Assembly (NCBI RefSeq): GCF_001632365.1
Contig: NW_024468512.1
Location: 1,282,271-1,346,270, forward strand
Direction: 5' to 3'
Source: Laetiporus sulphureus 93-53
Lineage: Eukaryota > Basidiomycota > Agaricomycetes > Polyporales > Laetiporaceae
Length of the DNA: 64,000 nucleotides
Part shown: positions 46,778 to 58,800 of the stretch, piece after piece
Numbering within the stretch: position 1 is the stretch's first letter
Layout of the letters: every line of letters starts with the position of its first letter
Made by a program: the position numbers and the translations under genes
The notes under the pieces: generated by a model
The model's database searches: none
The model's input: only the letters and a program-made list of their open reading frames with translations
Told to the model about the DNA's origin: nothing

Positions 46778-48781
46778 ATGTTCTCCCAAGCGCGGCGCAC
46801 GGCGTTCTGTGGACTTGCTATGACGTTTGCGTCGGTGGTGGCGCAGGCACAGTTCCCTGCTAGTATCTTGAACTACGCGACAGGCGACGTTGTCAACTTC
46901 ACGAAGCTATTCTCGTCCGACGGCATTTTCGTGGAAACGTGGACCCAAAAGTCGTGGAATGGACTAACTACGTTTGCTAAGTCGACGCCTCTCCGATGCT
47001 TTGGCGTCGACTCGGAGACGCCGTACGATGTGGCTGTCCTTGGTAAGTTACATCATACTAGTCGCTTAAGACTGCGCGTCGAGATTCTCTGGTATAGGTG
47101 CACCCTTCGACACTGCAACAAGTTTCAGACCTGGGTGAGTAGTATCATCATATGCACTTCTAACCTCAGTCTAGACCTCCAACAGGGCGCGTTTTGGCCC
47201 TAATGGCATCCGACAGGGCGGGAGGCGTCTTGATGTCTCAAGGATCAACGTTCCAATGAAAATGCGAGTCAGTGACCGTCTCGAAGTCGTCGACTGCGGA
47301 GACGTGCGTGAGTGTTGAAGCACCGAGGCCTGCGAATATTTTCTAAGGCCTTCTTGCAGCAATGGTCTACACCGACAACAAAGTCGCGTTGCGTCAGCTC
47401 GAAATTGCGAACGCTGCATTGCTTGCGAAGACGAGCTTGCGTTCCTACGAGGGCACCAGCATCGCAAAGGATGGAAAATTCCACCCGCGTGTTCTGACTC
47501 TGGTAAGCGCGTCCGTGATGATATCTTGTGGCTTGAACCGACCTTATATTTGAGGGTGGTGATCACACCATCACTCTACCGTTGCTGCGTGGAGTTGCTG
47601 GCGTGTATGGTCCAGTCAGGTAGGGAAGCTGCAACCGAAGCTCAAAGAGGCAGCATTCACTGAACTTCTTTCAGTGTTATTCACTTTGACAGCCACATCG
47701 GTGAGCTGTGATCCGTGTTTATGATGCGAAGCATGAATTGAGTCCTTGCCAGACACCTGGAAGCCAAAAGCTATGGTACGTCGAGAATGACGAGAATGAC
47801 CAGTGATTAGTGATGCTCACAATATCAGGAGGATGACAGCCCGTGGCTTCCTGGGGAAGTAAGTTGCCTTAAAGCACGTCAATCAATCGCTAACACCGTT
47901 TTCCTAGGAGATCCCTGTCTCTCACGGCAGCTATTTCTGGTACGCGCACAACGAGAGCCTGCTTGCACCTAATAACGCCAACATCGTACGTGATCCATCA
48001 TCTGTTCCGGCGCGACCCTCATTCCGTATGCATTTCAGCACGTTGGCATCCGTAATTCATTGCATAGCTGGGAAGACTACGACAACGATCATGAGGTCGG
48101 CTTTGTGATTTCGCACGCCGATGAATTGGAGGAGATTGGCTGGAAAGGAGTCGTTAAGCAGATCAGAGACACAGTCGGTGACAATCCCGTTTATAGTAAG
48201 TATCGTCCTATTTCGCCGTATCCGAGATGGCTCATGCAGCTTTCCCCAAGTTACGCTTGACATTGATGTCATCGATCCTGGCATGGCACCTGCGTGAGTC
48301 GTGCAATCCATTTCATATTCATATATACTAATTACGATCTAGGACCGGAACGTGAGCAGGCATTAATGATCAGGCAAAGCATGAACTGACTAGGATTTAC
48401 AGACCCGAAATCGGCGGTATCACGACAAGGGTGAGTTAGATGAGGTCTATCTCGAAAGATGAATTAGAATTAACGTGATGATACTAAATGAAGGAGATCA
48501 AAAAGATCCTCCAGGGTCTAGCCGGCCTGAAGATCGTCGGTGCGGATATCGTCGAGGTCGCACCAGGTAAGTGCCTATTGCGTGTATTGACTTCGAACCC
48601 CAGCTCAATAGCGCTTATCGTGTGGAGGATACGACACGCAGGGTTAGTGTAATGACATTATCTTTGGCTATGGGTGATCACTTACAATTCATTTTTTCCA
48701 GACGAGATCACACAGATTACCGCTGCGAACATCGGATGGGAGATGCTCGCTCTAATGGCGAAGACTCCGCTGGTTGCCTAA
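46778..48781 (+). CDS. Agmatinase-like ureohydrolase with a signal peptide
   Basis: Arginase/agmatinase family members split a guanidino group to urea with two Mn ions. The N-terminus RTAFCGLAMTFASVVAQAQF looks like a cleaved signal peptide, as in many fungal agmatinase-like proteins, suggesting secretion. The core reads DVAVLGAPFDTATSFRPG, ARFGPNGIRQGGRRLD, the first metal motif GGDHTITLPLLRG, VIHFDSHIDTWKP (D-S-H-x-D; the second and third motif residues), SHGSYFWYAHNESLL, HVGIRNSLHSWEDYDNDHEV, VYITLDIDVIDPGMAPATGT (D-I-D-x-x-D-P), PEIGGITTREIKKILQGLAG, and VGADIVEVAPGYDTQDEITQ. The stop TAA is at 48779-48781. About 400 residues; roughly 14 short exons are needed. All metal ligands expected for the family are present. 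The true substrate (agmatine, guanidinobutyrate or other) cannot be told by eye. Confidence 0.9.
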
Positions 48782-49312
48782 AGCTGTAGATAGTACAGAT
48801 ATTATAGATGCGAATGATTATGCATTCACGGTGCAGAGCATACTCAACAGACTGTCGGCCAGAGGACATTCTCGAGCAGTATACTAAGAAGCACGCCCAG
48901 TAGCGTTGGTCCCGCGAGCTCTGTGACGCGCATAATGGTCTTGCTGAGGCTCTCGCAGATAGTAGCTGCTAGATTTTTCTCGAGCTGGGTCATGCTGAAT
49001 AGCGCGGATAAGGGATGTTTCGCAAACAACATGGACGGACTCGGAGGACATGCCGGCGCCTAACGTATAACGGGCGCTAACGACGGCTAGAGCCACGTGT
49101 TGTGGCCTGTGGCGGGAATGCGGTGGTCAACTTTGCAACGCTGCCGTTCCCGCGTCCGCTCGGGCTCGGATGTGCGCTTTACGCATCGCCGCTGCCGAAG
49201 CTCAGATGCATAAATACACCTCTGATTTGCACGATGTCTTCCTTCATTATTCTGAGGAAGCAGGCTTCCCCACTTATCCGCACCCACCATCCAAACCTTC
49301 ACACATCTCGCC
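48782..49312. other. Intergenic, promoter side of the PRM10-like gene
   Basis: No gene recognised. The sequence GCATAAATAC at about 49207-49216 is a TATA-like candidate about 100 bases before the next ATG. Confidence 0.4.
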
Positions 49313-51896
49313 ATGCCTTCCACCAACCACCCTTCCCGTCGTGCTTCCCCTCTGCGCAGCTCCCTCGCTTCGAGCAGGTCCTCGTTGTCTTCTTCCTCTA
49401 GTCGATCGCCGAACCGAACCCCCAAGCGAGTGCGATTCTCTGCGGACGTCACAGCATCGGACGGGTGCTCGCTACGTTCACACACCCGGAGGCGTTCCTC
49501 CCAGTCCAGCGGACGCCGCGTCCGGTTCTCTGAGGAGCTGGAGCATAATGCACCCCAGACTTACCAGCTTCCCGCCCGTCCGGAACCACGGCATAATCCC
49601 AGGATTTTGAGGCCATCCGAATATTACTCCGAAATCGCCAGACGAAGTGCTCTCCGACGGAGCATCCCGACGGTGTCCCCTCCTCACCAAATCTCTCCTG
49701 CCATTCACCCACGCGTTCAATCTGAAGGAAGCGGAGATTCAGAGGACACTCTCTATGACCCAGAAAATGGGACCCAGGCATATGAGAAGCCCGACGAGAA
49801 GGAAGATTTGTCGAGATACTCGTTATCTTCTTACCGCCACCCGTACGAGATCCGGAGGCCCGAAGCGTATTATGCATCCCAATCCTCGGTCCCGGATCTC
49901 TTTAGCGGGCTCGTCACGTCGGCGCTCCCTGGGGAGAGGGCGTATGCACCCGACGCTAGGCCGCGCGATCGCCGTCGGGAGCTTTGGGAAGCTCATGCGC
50001 CAGTCGTTCGTGGTATGTTCGGCAGTGTCGGCACGCATGATGGCCAAGACCGCATGCTTGACCCAGACGATCCGGACATCACGGGCATTCGCAAAGAGCG
50101 CCTCGACGATCTTCACCACGATGAGAAGCACAAGTTGCGCTTGATGTCGTACAGGGAGCGACGCAAGTACCTCTCTCGTGCTAGGGTCGTGTTCAACAAG
50201 ACCAGTATGTCTCGTATTCCTGCTGCTATATGCTAGTGCTGATCTTTTCTCCAGCGGTCGGACATCGGCAGAACTTTATATTGACCCTCGCCAAGGCCCT
50301 GGTCAAGTACGGTGCACCATCTCACCGTATCGAGTCGCAACTGCTCTCGGCTGGGAAAATCCTTGATCTCAAGTGCGAGTTCGTGCATCTTCCGACAGTC
50401 ATTATTGCCACCTTCAACGCCGACCTGCACTCTCACAATGAGCGGTCGGAGGTGCACTTCATCCCGCGCAAGGGCTCGCTCTCCCTCGGCGCTCTGCACC
50501 TCGTCCACCAAATCTACCGTGGTGTTGTCCACGACGAGATCAGTGCAAAGGACGGAGTAAAGCGCATGGAGAATCTCTTCGCATCGCCCCCAGTTTACGG
50601 CCTACGGGTCCGCGCTCTTCTCTCATTCCTCCTTGCAGCGTGCATTTGCCCGCTTGCGTTCGGCGGCTCGTTCGCGGATATGTGGCTTGCGGGCGTGGGC
50701 GCTCTCGTGCTCTTTTTCGTGCAGACATTCATTGCGTCGAAGGCAATCGCCCTCTATGCCAACATTTACGAGTATGTACACCTTCTAGTCTTCGAGGAGC
50801 TTTGTCTAATAGTTCACTCAGCGTCACGGTCACAGTTGGCATTTCCTTTGTTGCCCGAGCGCTGAGCAGTATCCGCACAGAGAGCTTCTGCTACACATCA
50901 ATCTCGTCGGCGGGTATTGTTGGGATTCTCCCTGGTTTCCTCATCCGTACGTCGTTCGACTCGTGCCACACCATGTACGTTTTGCTGATCAGTACTTGCA
51001 GTGTGCAGTTCTTTGGAGCTGGGATCCAAGAACATCGTGTGCGGGAGTGTGAACATGGTATACGCGCTGATCTACACCTTGACCCTCGTGAGATTAACTT
51101 CCCTTATGCATGTAATTGGGATTCTCTGATCGTCATCGTTTTAGGGGTTCGGTCTGCAGCTTGGCTCCGACCTCTTCTTGCTCGTTCATCCCTCTGCTCG
51201 TGACACCGTCGTCCAGGTCGTGACACAGGACACAAACCCCATCAATGGCATTTTCATGCGTGACTTCGGCCTTAACGCCACGAACATGTTGAACGGCGCG
51301 TTCACCTTCAGCAACACGACTCCCGTTGTGCTCGACAACGTCGTCATGGGCTGCTATCGCCCGGACAACCTGCCGTGGTATTTCCAGGCATTCCCGTGGT
51401 GGTCCGAGTTCTTCCTGGTGCCGGGCTTCGCTATCCTCCTGTCGCTTGCCAACGCACAGCCGTGGATGTCGTGGGACTTCTTGGTCATGATCCTCATCTC
51501 GATCGTGTCCTACCTCGCGAACAAAGTCGCGAACCACTTCATTTTCAACCACTCCGATATCGTCTCGTCCATCGGAGCGTTCGCCGTCGGTCTGTTGGGG
51601 AACATTTACTCTCGACAGTTTGGTGGGACTGCGTTCACGGTCATGGTTCCTGGAGTCTTGTTCTTGGTGCCGGTACGTATCGCGCGTCCTCTAACAGTGT
51701 CCGATATTTACTCACGGGTTGTTTCGCACAGTCCGGTCTATCACAAGCTGGCGGCATCACAGCACAAGGAGATGGTATCGAGATCGGTTATGCGATGATC
51801 ACCGTCACAGTCGGTATCACCGTAGGACTGTTCTTGAGCCAGGCTCTCGTATACCTCTTCGGATCTCGAAAAAACGCTGCTATATTCTCTTTCTGA
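49313..51896 (+). CDS. PRM10/ThrE-type integral membrane protein (DUF1212 family)
   Basis: Membrane protein of the family that includes yeast pheromone-regulated Prm10 and the bacterial threonine/serine exporter ThrE; the fungal role is not settled. The first about 310 residues are a cytoplasmic tail rich in Ser, Arg and Pro, with two similar R-V-R-F-S motifs (KRVRFSADVT, RRVRFSEELE), the second after a serine-rich patch. Then comes the conserved domain VGHRQNFILTLAKALVKYGA, HRIESQLLSAGKILDLKCEF, ERSEVHFIPRKGSLSLGALH and VHQIYRGVVHDEISAKDGVK, followed by membrane segments such as LLSFLLAACICPLAFGGSFA, GALVLFFVQTFIASKAIALY, FLVPGFAILLSLANA, FLVMILISIVSYLANKVANH, FTVMVPGVLFLVPSGL and MITVTVGITVGLFLSQALVY. 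About ten membrane helices are expected. It ends AAIFSF and TGA at 51894-51896; about 790 residues. Confidence 0.9.
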
Positions 51897-52799
51897 TTCA
51901 TATATTCAATGGCGAAGGATGCTGGTCATTCATGTTTGCAAACATTTATTTTTATTGATGCAATGGAACACCACTATACCCAATACGCGCTGGACGCTAT
52001 CACATAGACTTCGCGCTGGGCGCTTTATCATAGACCTTCGGATCACATAGATGATGTTGTAGAAACACAGATAACAAAAACACCAATAAAATGGCAAAAA
52101 TGATCAAACTCAAATGCACTTCGTGAATGGCCGAGATGTGAATGATACAAACTGTGGCCACTCAGGATTGATTAAACGGCGGCATATTCATACCGGAAAA
52201 TTGAATTGTATTGTGCTTGCTTGTAGAGAACTGGACTGAGGGAAAAATCTGCTCAAGCTGACGGTGGGGGATTGATTCGAAACTGTGCTTGACAGCTTGA
52301 ACAAAGATCCCCGTGAACCTGTCAATCACGGAAATACTTGTCGCACCTCGCCCGCGGATCATCTTGGCAGCCGGACCTTAGATTATAGATCGCGTCTTAG
52401 GGTCATGTACGTGCGTTTTTTTCTTCAAGCCTTCAAGCGTTCGCTATGATTGATACACGGTTACAGTCAATGCAAAACGCTGTTGCTTCGCATTGGTGCT
52501 CTCGCCGTCAATTTCATCAGGAAAACTCAAATCGACTTGCGAATCGAGAACCTCCTTCTTGACTTGTTCTTGCCGGTATTGGCTTGTACAAGTCGATAAG
52601 TGCACAATAAGAAGCTTCCAACCCAGGAAAAAGTTCAATACAGGAAGGTCCTGAGACTTTCTCGAACTTACTGTCTTTTTTGGTGACAGCAAGCGGATGA
52701 AAGTGTCCTAAGCCCGATTTGAGTTTTCCTGATGTTCTAACTAGTAGTACTGCGTCAGATGCCCATATATGCTCTCTGTACCGAGTCTTGCGGTCATCA
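51897..52799. other. Intergenic with possible decayed coding sequence on the minus strand
   Basis: An imperfect tandem 26-base repeat (CGCGCTGGACGCTATCAC and CGCGCTGGGCGCTTTATC) lies at 51986-52037, just after the PRM10-like gene. On the minus strand three open stretches read like protein: 52517-52804 (SGKLKSGLGHFHPLAVTKKD), 52444-52600 (LSFPDEIDGESTNAKQQRFA) and 52162-52362 (ISVIDRFTGIFVQAVKHSFE). They lie in different frames and I recognise no family, so a small decayed or spliced gene is possible but unproven. Confidence 0.35.
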
Positions 52800-53226
52800 A
52801 CCATCGCCTATTTGCAACCGCCAACACCATCTCCGAGGACAGGAGCACGTACCATGTGTGCCTTGCAGCCGTAACAGACAGCACTAGTTCGTTTGTTGAA
52901 ATGGTCCTCGATGATTGCGAACTCCCGTCGCCCACGGCTAAGCTGACCGACACAAGTGTACGTCGGGCTGTAACAAGCAGTCAGCAGCTTCAGTCCAGTA
53001 TATCAAAGGAAAGTGGTAATCGATCCCTACGGCGTTTTGCAACACCGGAAACAGGTTGTTCTGGGGACACTTTGACTGTCAAATGCCGACGCGATGCGTT
53101 TAGTATCCAGCGCGCTCGGCCACTCCCCCGTAGCTTATGCAGACTCTGTCCGGAAGTTGGTCAGTCATCATCGTATGCAGCTCCCACCAGTGTCAAACAG
53201 AGCGGCAGACAGTGCACCCTTGTGGG

Positions 53227-53234
53227 TATAAGTA
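53227..53234 (+). promoter_or_regulatory. TATA element of unit 1
   Basis: TATAAGTA, in the context GTGGGTATAAGTAG, lies 78 bases before the start codon. The same string is kept in all three units at nearly the same distance. Confidence 0.7.
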
Positions 53235-53304
53235 GCGGACGGTCTTGACTTGTGTGAGACAGCGCATCTATCCTCCCAGCCCCGGACCACCTTTCAACTC
53301 GAAC

Positions 53305-54102
53305 ATGTCGTTGCCATGCATTGAACTAGCAGAGACACCGTCCACAGAGGCCTTCCTCGCGAATCCGAAGGACAAGAGCCTCGTACAGCCAGCGCTTGAT
53401 CTTCTCAAGAACTCGAAGGGCATTGTCAAGTGAGCTTCCGAGATGTCGAAATTCCTATCGTCGAAGTCCTGACCATTTGAATAGGATCTACTATGGTCTA
53501 CAATCTGAGGAGAGAAAGCATTTCTATTTGTACAACGGTACGCTTACCATCGATCACAGCAATCGCCGATTGTTCACATTTGATTGCTCCGCCTGCAGTC
53601 TGGGAGAGGTTGCAGGACCACGAGAACCTTCAGGCAGATGCGGTCAACTACCCAATCCTCTAGCAGCACTGCTTGAAAGTGATGGCAGGCGCGCCGGACC
53701 CGATCCACATCCAACCTACGGCGGAGCCTTACAAGGTGCTCGGTGCTCCTGCGACCGAGCTTGCGCTCATCACGGCCAAGCCCGGAGTGTCACAGACAAC
53801 AATCGGGGAGAAGACGAATGAGCTTGTTGCGATTGCGAACGCGCTTCCCGCAGAGTGGGGCGTGATTTCTGCCGTGTGGGGCCCTATTGTTGAGAAGGAT
53901 GACGCTATAGCTATGATCATTGGATAGACATCGGTGGAGGTGGGAGGTCTTACTATGTCTCGATGTGCATAGAGAGCTGAATATGCTGCAGCATCACTGG
54001 AAAGCGGTGTCGACGGTGCCAGAGCTTATCCAGCACATAGAAAATATGTACAAGATAGCAGACGTCGCGCTCGCCCACCCGGAGCTGTCTGAGCGGAACT
54101 GA
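53305..54102 (+). pseudogene. Small alpha-beta-barrel-like protein, copy 1, with two nonsense codons
   Basis: Same exon plan as the intact copy at 54842-55640: MSLPCIELAETPSTEAFLAN, then an intron, IYYGLQSEERKHFYLYN, an intron, and VWERLQDHENLQADAVNYPI. The frame then meets TAG where copy 2 has CAG (Gln) at about 53661, and a second TAG where copy 2 has TGG (Trp) at about 53926. Both are single transitions. The rest still reads well (AEWGVISAVWGPIVEKDDAI). The gene therefore cannot make the full protein unless read through. The 5' half could give a fragment of about 85 residues. The two stops are recent, because other positions remain close to copy 2. The function of the family is not known to me; see copy 2. 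Confidence 0.85.
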
Positions 54103-54841
54103 TGGAGAGGCTGGTGGGCCGTCGTAGGATTTCGGGAAGCGACTCGAGTAAAACATCAGATTCTGTATATCATTAGTACAGCGGTGCTCTCCCAGCTAGG
54201 TGTGGCGATCTGTCCGGCTGCGTTGAATGGCTGTTGAATGTCGGCGTGAACGATGTCCAAATCATTTTGGCGCTCATCAGCGCGCTTGATCTGAGATGGT
54301 GATTCAAAATTACGCGACCTGCAGGCTGATCCGCGTCAGTTGCAGCCGTAACGACAGCTCATTAATCATTCATTGCCCCGTTTGTCGAAATGGTCTTTGA
54401 TGGTTGCGAACTCCAGCCGGCGACGGCCAAGCTGACCGACACAGACGGTGTAGGCCTACATGTGGGGGTGTAGCAAGCCGTCAGCAACTTCAGTCCAGTA
54501 TGTCAAAGGAAACAAGTAATGAATCCCTACGGCATCCTGTAATGGCCACAACAGTTTATTCTGGGGACACGTTGATTGTCAAATGCCGACCAGATGCGTA
54601 TAGTATCATTCAGCAGGCTCGGCCACCCCCGTAGCTTACGAAGACTGTGTCCGGAGGTTGCTCAGTCATCCAGTGTCAGATCTGAGCTATGCTCTCATGT
54701 GGCTCCCTGTTATCGCTCCCGATCAGTGACCTCGTACGTATGCATACACGGGACGTGCCCTTGTGGGTATAAGTAGCGGACAGTCTTGCCTTGGGTGGAA
54801 CAGCGTATCCCTCCCACCCCGGACCATATATCAACTCAAAC
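54103..54841. other. 3' flank of unit 1 and promoter of unit 2
   Basis: No gene is present. The interval contains the end of unit 1 (to about 54300) and the upstream block of unit 2 (from about 54330), including the TATA element at 54768-54775. Confidence 0.7.
54768..54775 (+). promoter_or_regulatory. TATA element of unit 2
   Basis: TATAAGTA, 74 bases before the start codon of the intact gene. Confidence 0.7.
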
Positions 54842-55640
54842 ATGTCGTTGCCGTGCATTGAAGTCGCAGAAACACCGTCCACAGAGGCCTTCCTCGCGAA
54901 TCCGAAGGACAAGAGCCTCGTACAGCCAGCGCTTGATCTGCTCAAGAACTCGAAAGGCATTGTCAAGTGAGCTTCCGAGATGTCGAAACTCCTATCGCCA
55001 AGATCCTGACCGTTTGAATAGGAGCTACTATGGTCTCCAGTCTGAGGAGGAAAAGCATTTCTATGTGTACAACGGTGCGCCTTACCATCGATCATAGCAA
55101 TCGCCAATTATTAACATCTGATTACTCCGCATGCAGTCTGGGAGAGGCTGCAGGACCACGAGAACCTTCAGGCAGATGCGGTCAACTACCCAATTCTCCA
55201 GCAGCATTGCTTGAAAGTGATGGCAGGCGCGCCGAACGTGATCCACATCCAACCTGCGGCGGAGCCTTACAAGGCGCTCAGTGCTCCCACGACCGAGCTT
55301 GGGTTCATCACCATTAAGCCCGGAGTTTCGAAGGCAACAGTCGAGGCGAAGACGAAGGAGCTTGTTGCGAATGCGAACAAGCTTCCCGCAGAGTGGGGCG
55401 TGATTTCTGCCGTGTGGGGCCGTGTTGTTGAGAAGGACGACACTTTAGCTCTGGTCATCGGATGGACGTCGGTGGAGGTGAGAGGTCTTGGTATGTGTCG
55501 GTGTGCACACAGAGCTGAATATGCTGCAGCAACACTGGAAGACGGTGTCAACGGTGCCAGAGGTTGTCGCGCAACTGGATGATATGCGCAAGGTAGCAGA
55601 CATCGCGCTCACCCATTCGGAGCTGTCTGAGTGGAAGTAA
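54842..55640 (+). CDS. Small protein resembling dimeric alpha-beta-barrel (ABM-like) proteins, intact copy
   Basis: The exons read MSLPCIEVAETPSTEAFLAN, PKDKSLVQPALDLLKNSKGI, YYGLQSEEEKHFYVYN, VWERLQDHENLQADAVNYPI, LQQHCLKVMAGAPNVIHIQP, ATELGFITIKPG-type TTELGFITIKPGVSKATVEA, AEWGVISAVWGRVVEKDDTL and ALVIGWTSVE. A last exon gives LNMLQQHWKTVSTVPEVVAQ and ends ELSEWK with TAA at 55638-55640. The intron before it would be only 37 bases, which is short. About 230 residues, two similar halves in which a W/H-containing helix follows a strand, as in ferredoxin-like alpha-beta barrels of the antibiotic-biosynthesis-monooxygenase type. This fold call is inference. No signal peptide is seen. The strong TATA element suggests regulated expression. 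Confidence 0.65.
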
Positions 55641-55881
55641 CGGAGAGGCTGGTGGGCCGTTGTAGGCTTCTCAGGAAGTGACTCGAGAGTAGAACATCAA
55701 ATTCTGTATATCATTGTAGTACAATTTAGCGGTGCTATTTGAATGTCGGCGTAAACGATTCCTAAATCAATTTGGCGCCCAGCAGCGCGCTTGATCTGAG
55801 ATATCTGCTGCACTGATCCGCTTCGTGCATTGGACTCTGGTTGAGTTTGTTCATGCAAATCTCTGACGGACGGCACTCGCG

Positions 55882-58800
55882 ATGGCCACTACGTACCGGG
55901 AGATCGCTCCCATAACAGACCAGCGCGACATCTTTCCCCAACCCATCACAGCGCTCTCGTTTGATCCCGTCTCCGACACGCTCTGGACTGGCTCGAACTC
56001 TGGAAATGTCGTCGCGTATTACTCCGCGCAGGGCATGCGCGGAGTCGCGTTCCCCGTCGGCGGCGGGCTTGCTGTCAAGAGGATTGTAGCTACCGAGTCC
56101 GCCGTACGCGCATTTGGTGTCGCTAGTGAGGGGATCGGTACATGGGGCAAGGGAGGAGTGAACAAGTGGTATTGCAGGTATATTGCGCGTGCGTCCTACC
56201 ATCCTTGTATATTGCTTCTTACAACAGTATGTCAGGTCTCACGTACCTATCACCGCTTGCTCGGCGAACACCTTCACGACATCCATCCTCGCTGTAGGCA
56301 CTGCCGCGCCGGAACTACTCATGGTGAACGCACACACCGGAGACATTATTCGACGATCGCAGGCTCCATCTGTTTTCACACACCTGCAGTGGGCCATGAC
56401 GTTCATCGTGTCAGGATCTTCTGATGGGTTTCTGCGCACCCACGATCCGAGGAATGCGATGGGTAGTAACACCAGTAGCGTCAAGGCGCATGCTAGTGCC
56501 ATACAAGGCCTAGAAGTCAATGGATGCTACGCATACACTATCGGCATGGGTACCAGGTGATATCGACATCTCTCGGTGTATGCCTCTACTAATATCCAGA
56601 GCCAGACAGGGCCATCCGTTCCCCGAGCCGCTGGTCAAAATCTACGATCTGCGTACGTTGAAGCCACTTCCACCCCTTCCGTTTGCGAGCGGGCCTGCGT
56701 TTATCAGTCTGATGCCGAAGCGTCCCAACACACTGGCGATCACTTCGCATCAAGGCCTGGTCAACATCGTGGAAGCATCGAATCCTACCGTGAACGAGTT
56801 CTATCAGGTATGTCCCCTTCCCGGGTTTCACGAACAGAAAGGTTGAATGATCCTTGCTCATAGCTGGAAGCGCCGACCTACATCACGTCCTTCGCTGTGT
56901 CCCCTACGGGAACGTATATGGCTTTTGGCGACTCCGACGGTGCCATCCATCTGATGACCGCAGCGGAGGAGGGCGCGGATCTGCCCTTCAACGGATTCGA
57001 GGGCAAGCCTATAGAATGGCCTGACACGCCAGAGCCTCTGCCCGAAATCGAATGGACGGACTCGACGTGCGTGACATTCAGAGTGACCTGACCTCAGTCT
57101 CATATGGATTGCAGCCCCCTGAACGTGATCGGTATGCCATACTACAACGAGCTGCTGCTCTCATCATGGACGCGGGACTTCATCTCGACTGGCTTACACT
57201 ATCCTCCGCCTCCTAAAATCCCGCAGCAGATCCTCAATACAATGAAGATCAAAGATAACGTAGCGTACGCTGCGCTGCCGAAAGAGCTTAGAGGGCGGCG
57301 GAATTTGGCGGTAACGGCTCCAAAGAAGAGCGGGGGGCGGTTCAGGAGCGGTAAGGCAAGGAAGAATGTACGTGGTTGCATTGGCGGCACGTGTACACCT
57401 ATACTCATGGCGCATTTAGTCGGAACCAGAGACGCCGACATTCGAGTACGATCCAGAGAACATACCAAAGCCATATCGGAAGGTCGAGATAGAGTACTCA
57501 AAGTTCGGCGTAGAGGACTTTGATTTCGGGTAACTAGCAGTCAATCTCAATGGATGACCTACTTCCGGAGCTGACCACACACTCCCGCCCGCAGTTTCTA
57601 CAACCGTACCCAGTACAGTGGTCTCGAGACCCACATCTCCAACTCCTATACCAATGCCATCGTCCAGCTCATGCATTACACACTGCCTGTTCGGCGACTG
57701 GCGAAGTCGCACATTGCGACAGATTGTCCGCGCGAGCACTGTCTGCTGTGCGAGCTGGGCTTCGTGGTGCGCATGCTTGAGGATGCGAGGGGCACGAACT
57801 GCCAAGCAAGCAATTTTTGCAAGACGGTGGGCGTTCTGGCGCAGCGTGAGTTTTACTTGTCTGGTCACTCCACATGATATTGATGCTATGACAGTGAATA
57901 ATGCCATCGAACTTATCGACTACGGGCGGGAGTCGGCAGAGCTCAATTATGCGCATATGATACAAGCCTTCCACCGCTTCCTTGTCGATCATCTGAGTTC
58001 AGAGGGCAATTCTTTCCCGCACAATCCGAGTCTACTCCCGTCACCTTCCTCCTCTCCGAACTTGCATTCTCCTGCCCCTGCTCCAATCACGCAACTACTC
58101 GGAATTGATGCGAAGAATGTCATCACATGCACGCACTGTAAGGCGGTAAGGGAGAAGGAAAACATGACGCACGTCATCGATATGATCTACCCTCGAAAGG
58201 TGAATCACTTGTCGTGCTCAGCTACGTGTGAAGCTTACGCATCTAACCTTAGCCTGGCGATGTGACACCTGAGGTAGACTTTGCATCGATGCTCAGGCAT
58301 TCGCTGCTACGTCCAACAACGCACAAGGCAACGTGTCAGACCTGCAAGCAGTTCTCCACCTTCGAGTCTCGGCGATCGATACGCACGAGAGACCTGCCGC
58401 CCATTCTGGCTGTCAACGCTGCCGTGTTCACCGAGGACACCTTCAAGTTTTGGAGGGACCAACGGAATCAGACGTTCTTGAAGCCCACTATTGAGGTGCG
58501 CGGCCAGGTGGAAGGTATCGATGAGCCGGAGGCTGTCATCTATGAGTTGAGGGTATGTGCGCGGAGAGATGCAGCATACATGCACGTGCTCATGTGCTCC
58601 TAGGCTATGGTCACACAGGTCGTGCCGAAGGAGCAAAATTCTCATCTGATTGCAATCGTAAAGAGTAAGGTGATCTTATGCACCTCGACATCGAGTCGCT
58701 AATGGGATTTCATAGTCCCTGAGATGGAGTATCCGGTGCATCCTGAAATGGAAGAAGGTCCATGGTATATATTCAACGACTTCGTAGTTCGGAACATCAG

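Larger units (their letters stand above)
52800..54300 (+). repeat. Duplicated unit 1 (promoter, broken gene, 3' flank)
   Basis: This 1.5-kb stretch is similar to 54330-55805 over its whole length and to 62070-62990 over its left part. Shared landmarks are a block with ATGGTCCTCGATGATTGCGA about 400 bases before the gene, the block around CAAATGCCGACGCGATGCG, the TATA element, the gene, and a 3' flank ending GCGCGCTTGATCTGAGAT. The likeness covers non-coding as well as coding sequence, so it is a DNA duplication. Confidence 0.9.
54330..55805 (+). repeat. Duplicated unit 2 (promoter, intact gene, 3' flank)
   Basis: Tandem neighbour of unit 1, in the same orientation. It carries the only copy of the gene without a stop. 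It ends about 75 bases before the PAN2 start codon, so its 3' flank doubles as the PAN2 promoter. Confidence 0.9.

Noticed and set aside
57600..57700. Missing cysteine in the ubiquitin-hydrolase-like domain of PAN2
   Set aside because: All PAN2 proteins lack the catalytic Cys here; it is a family feature, not a lesion.
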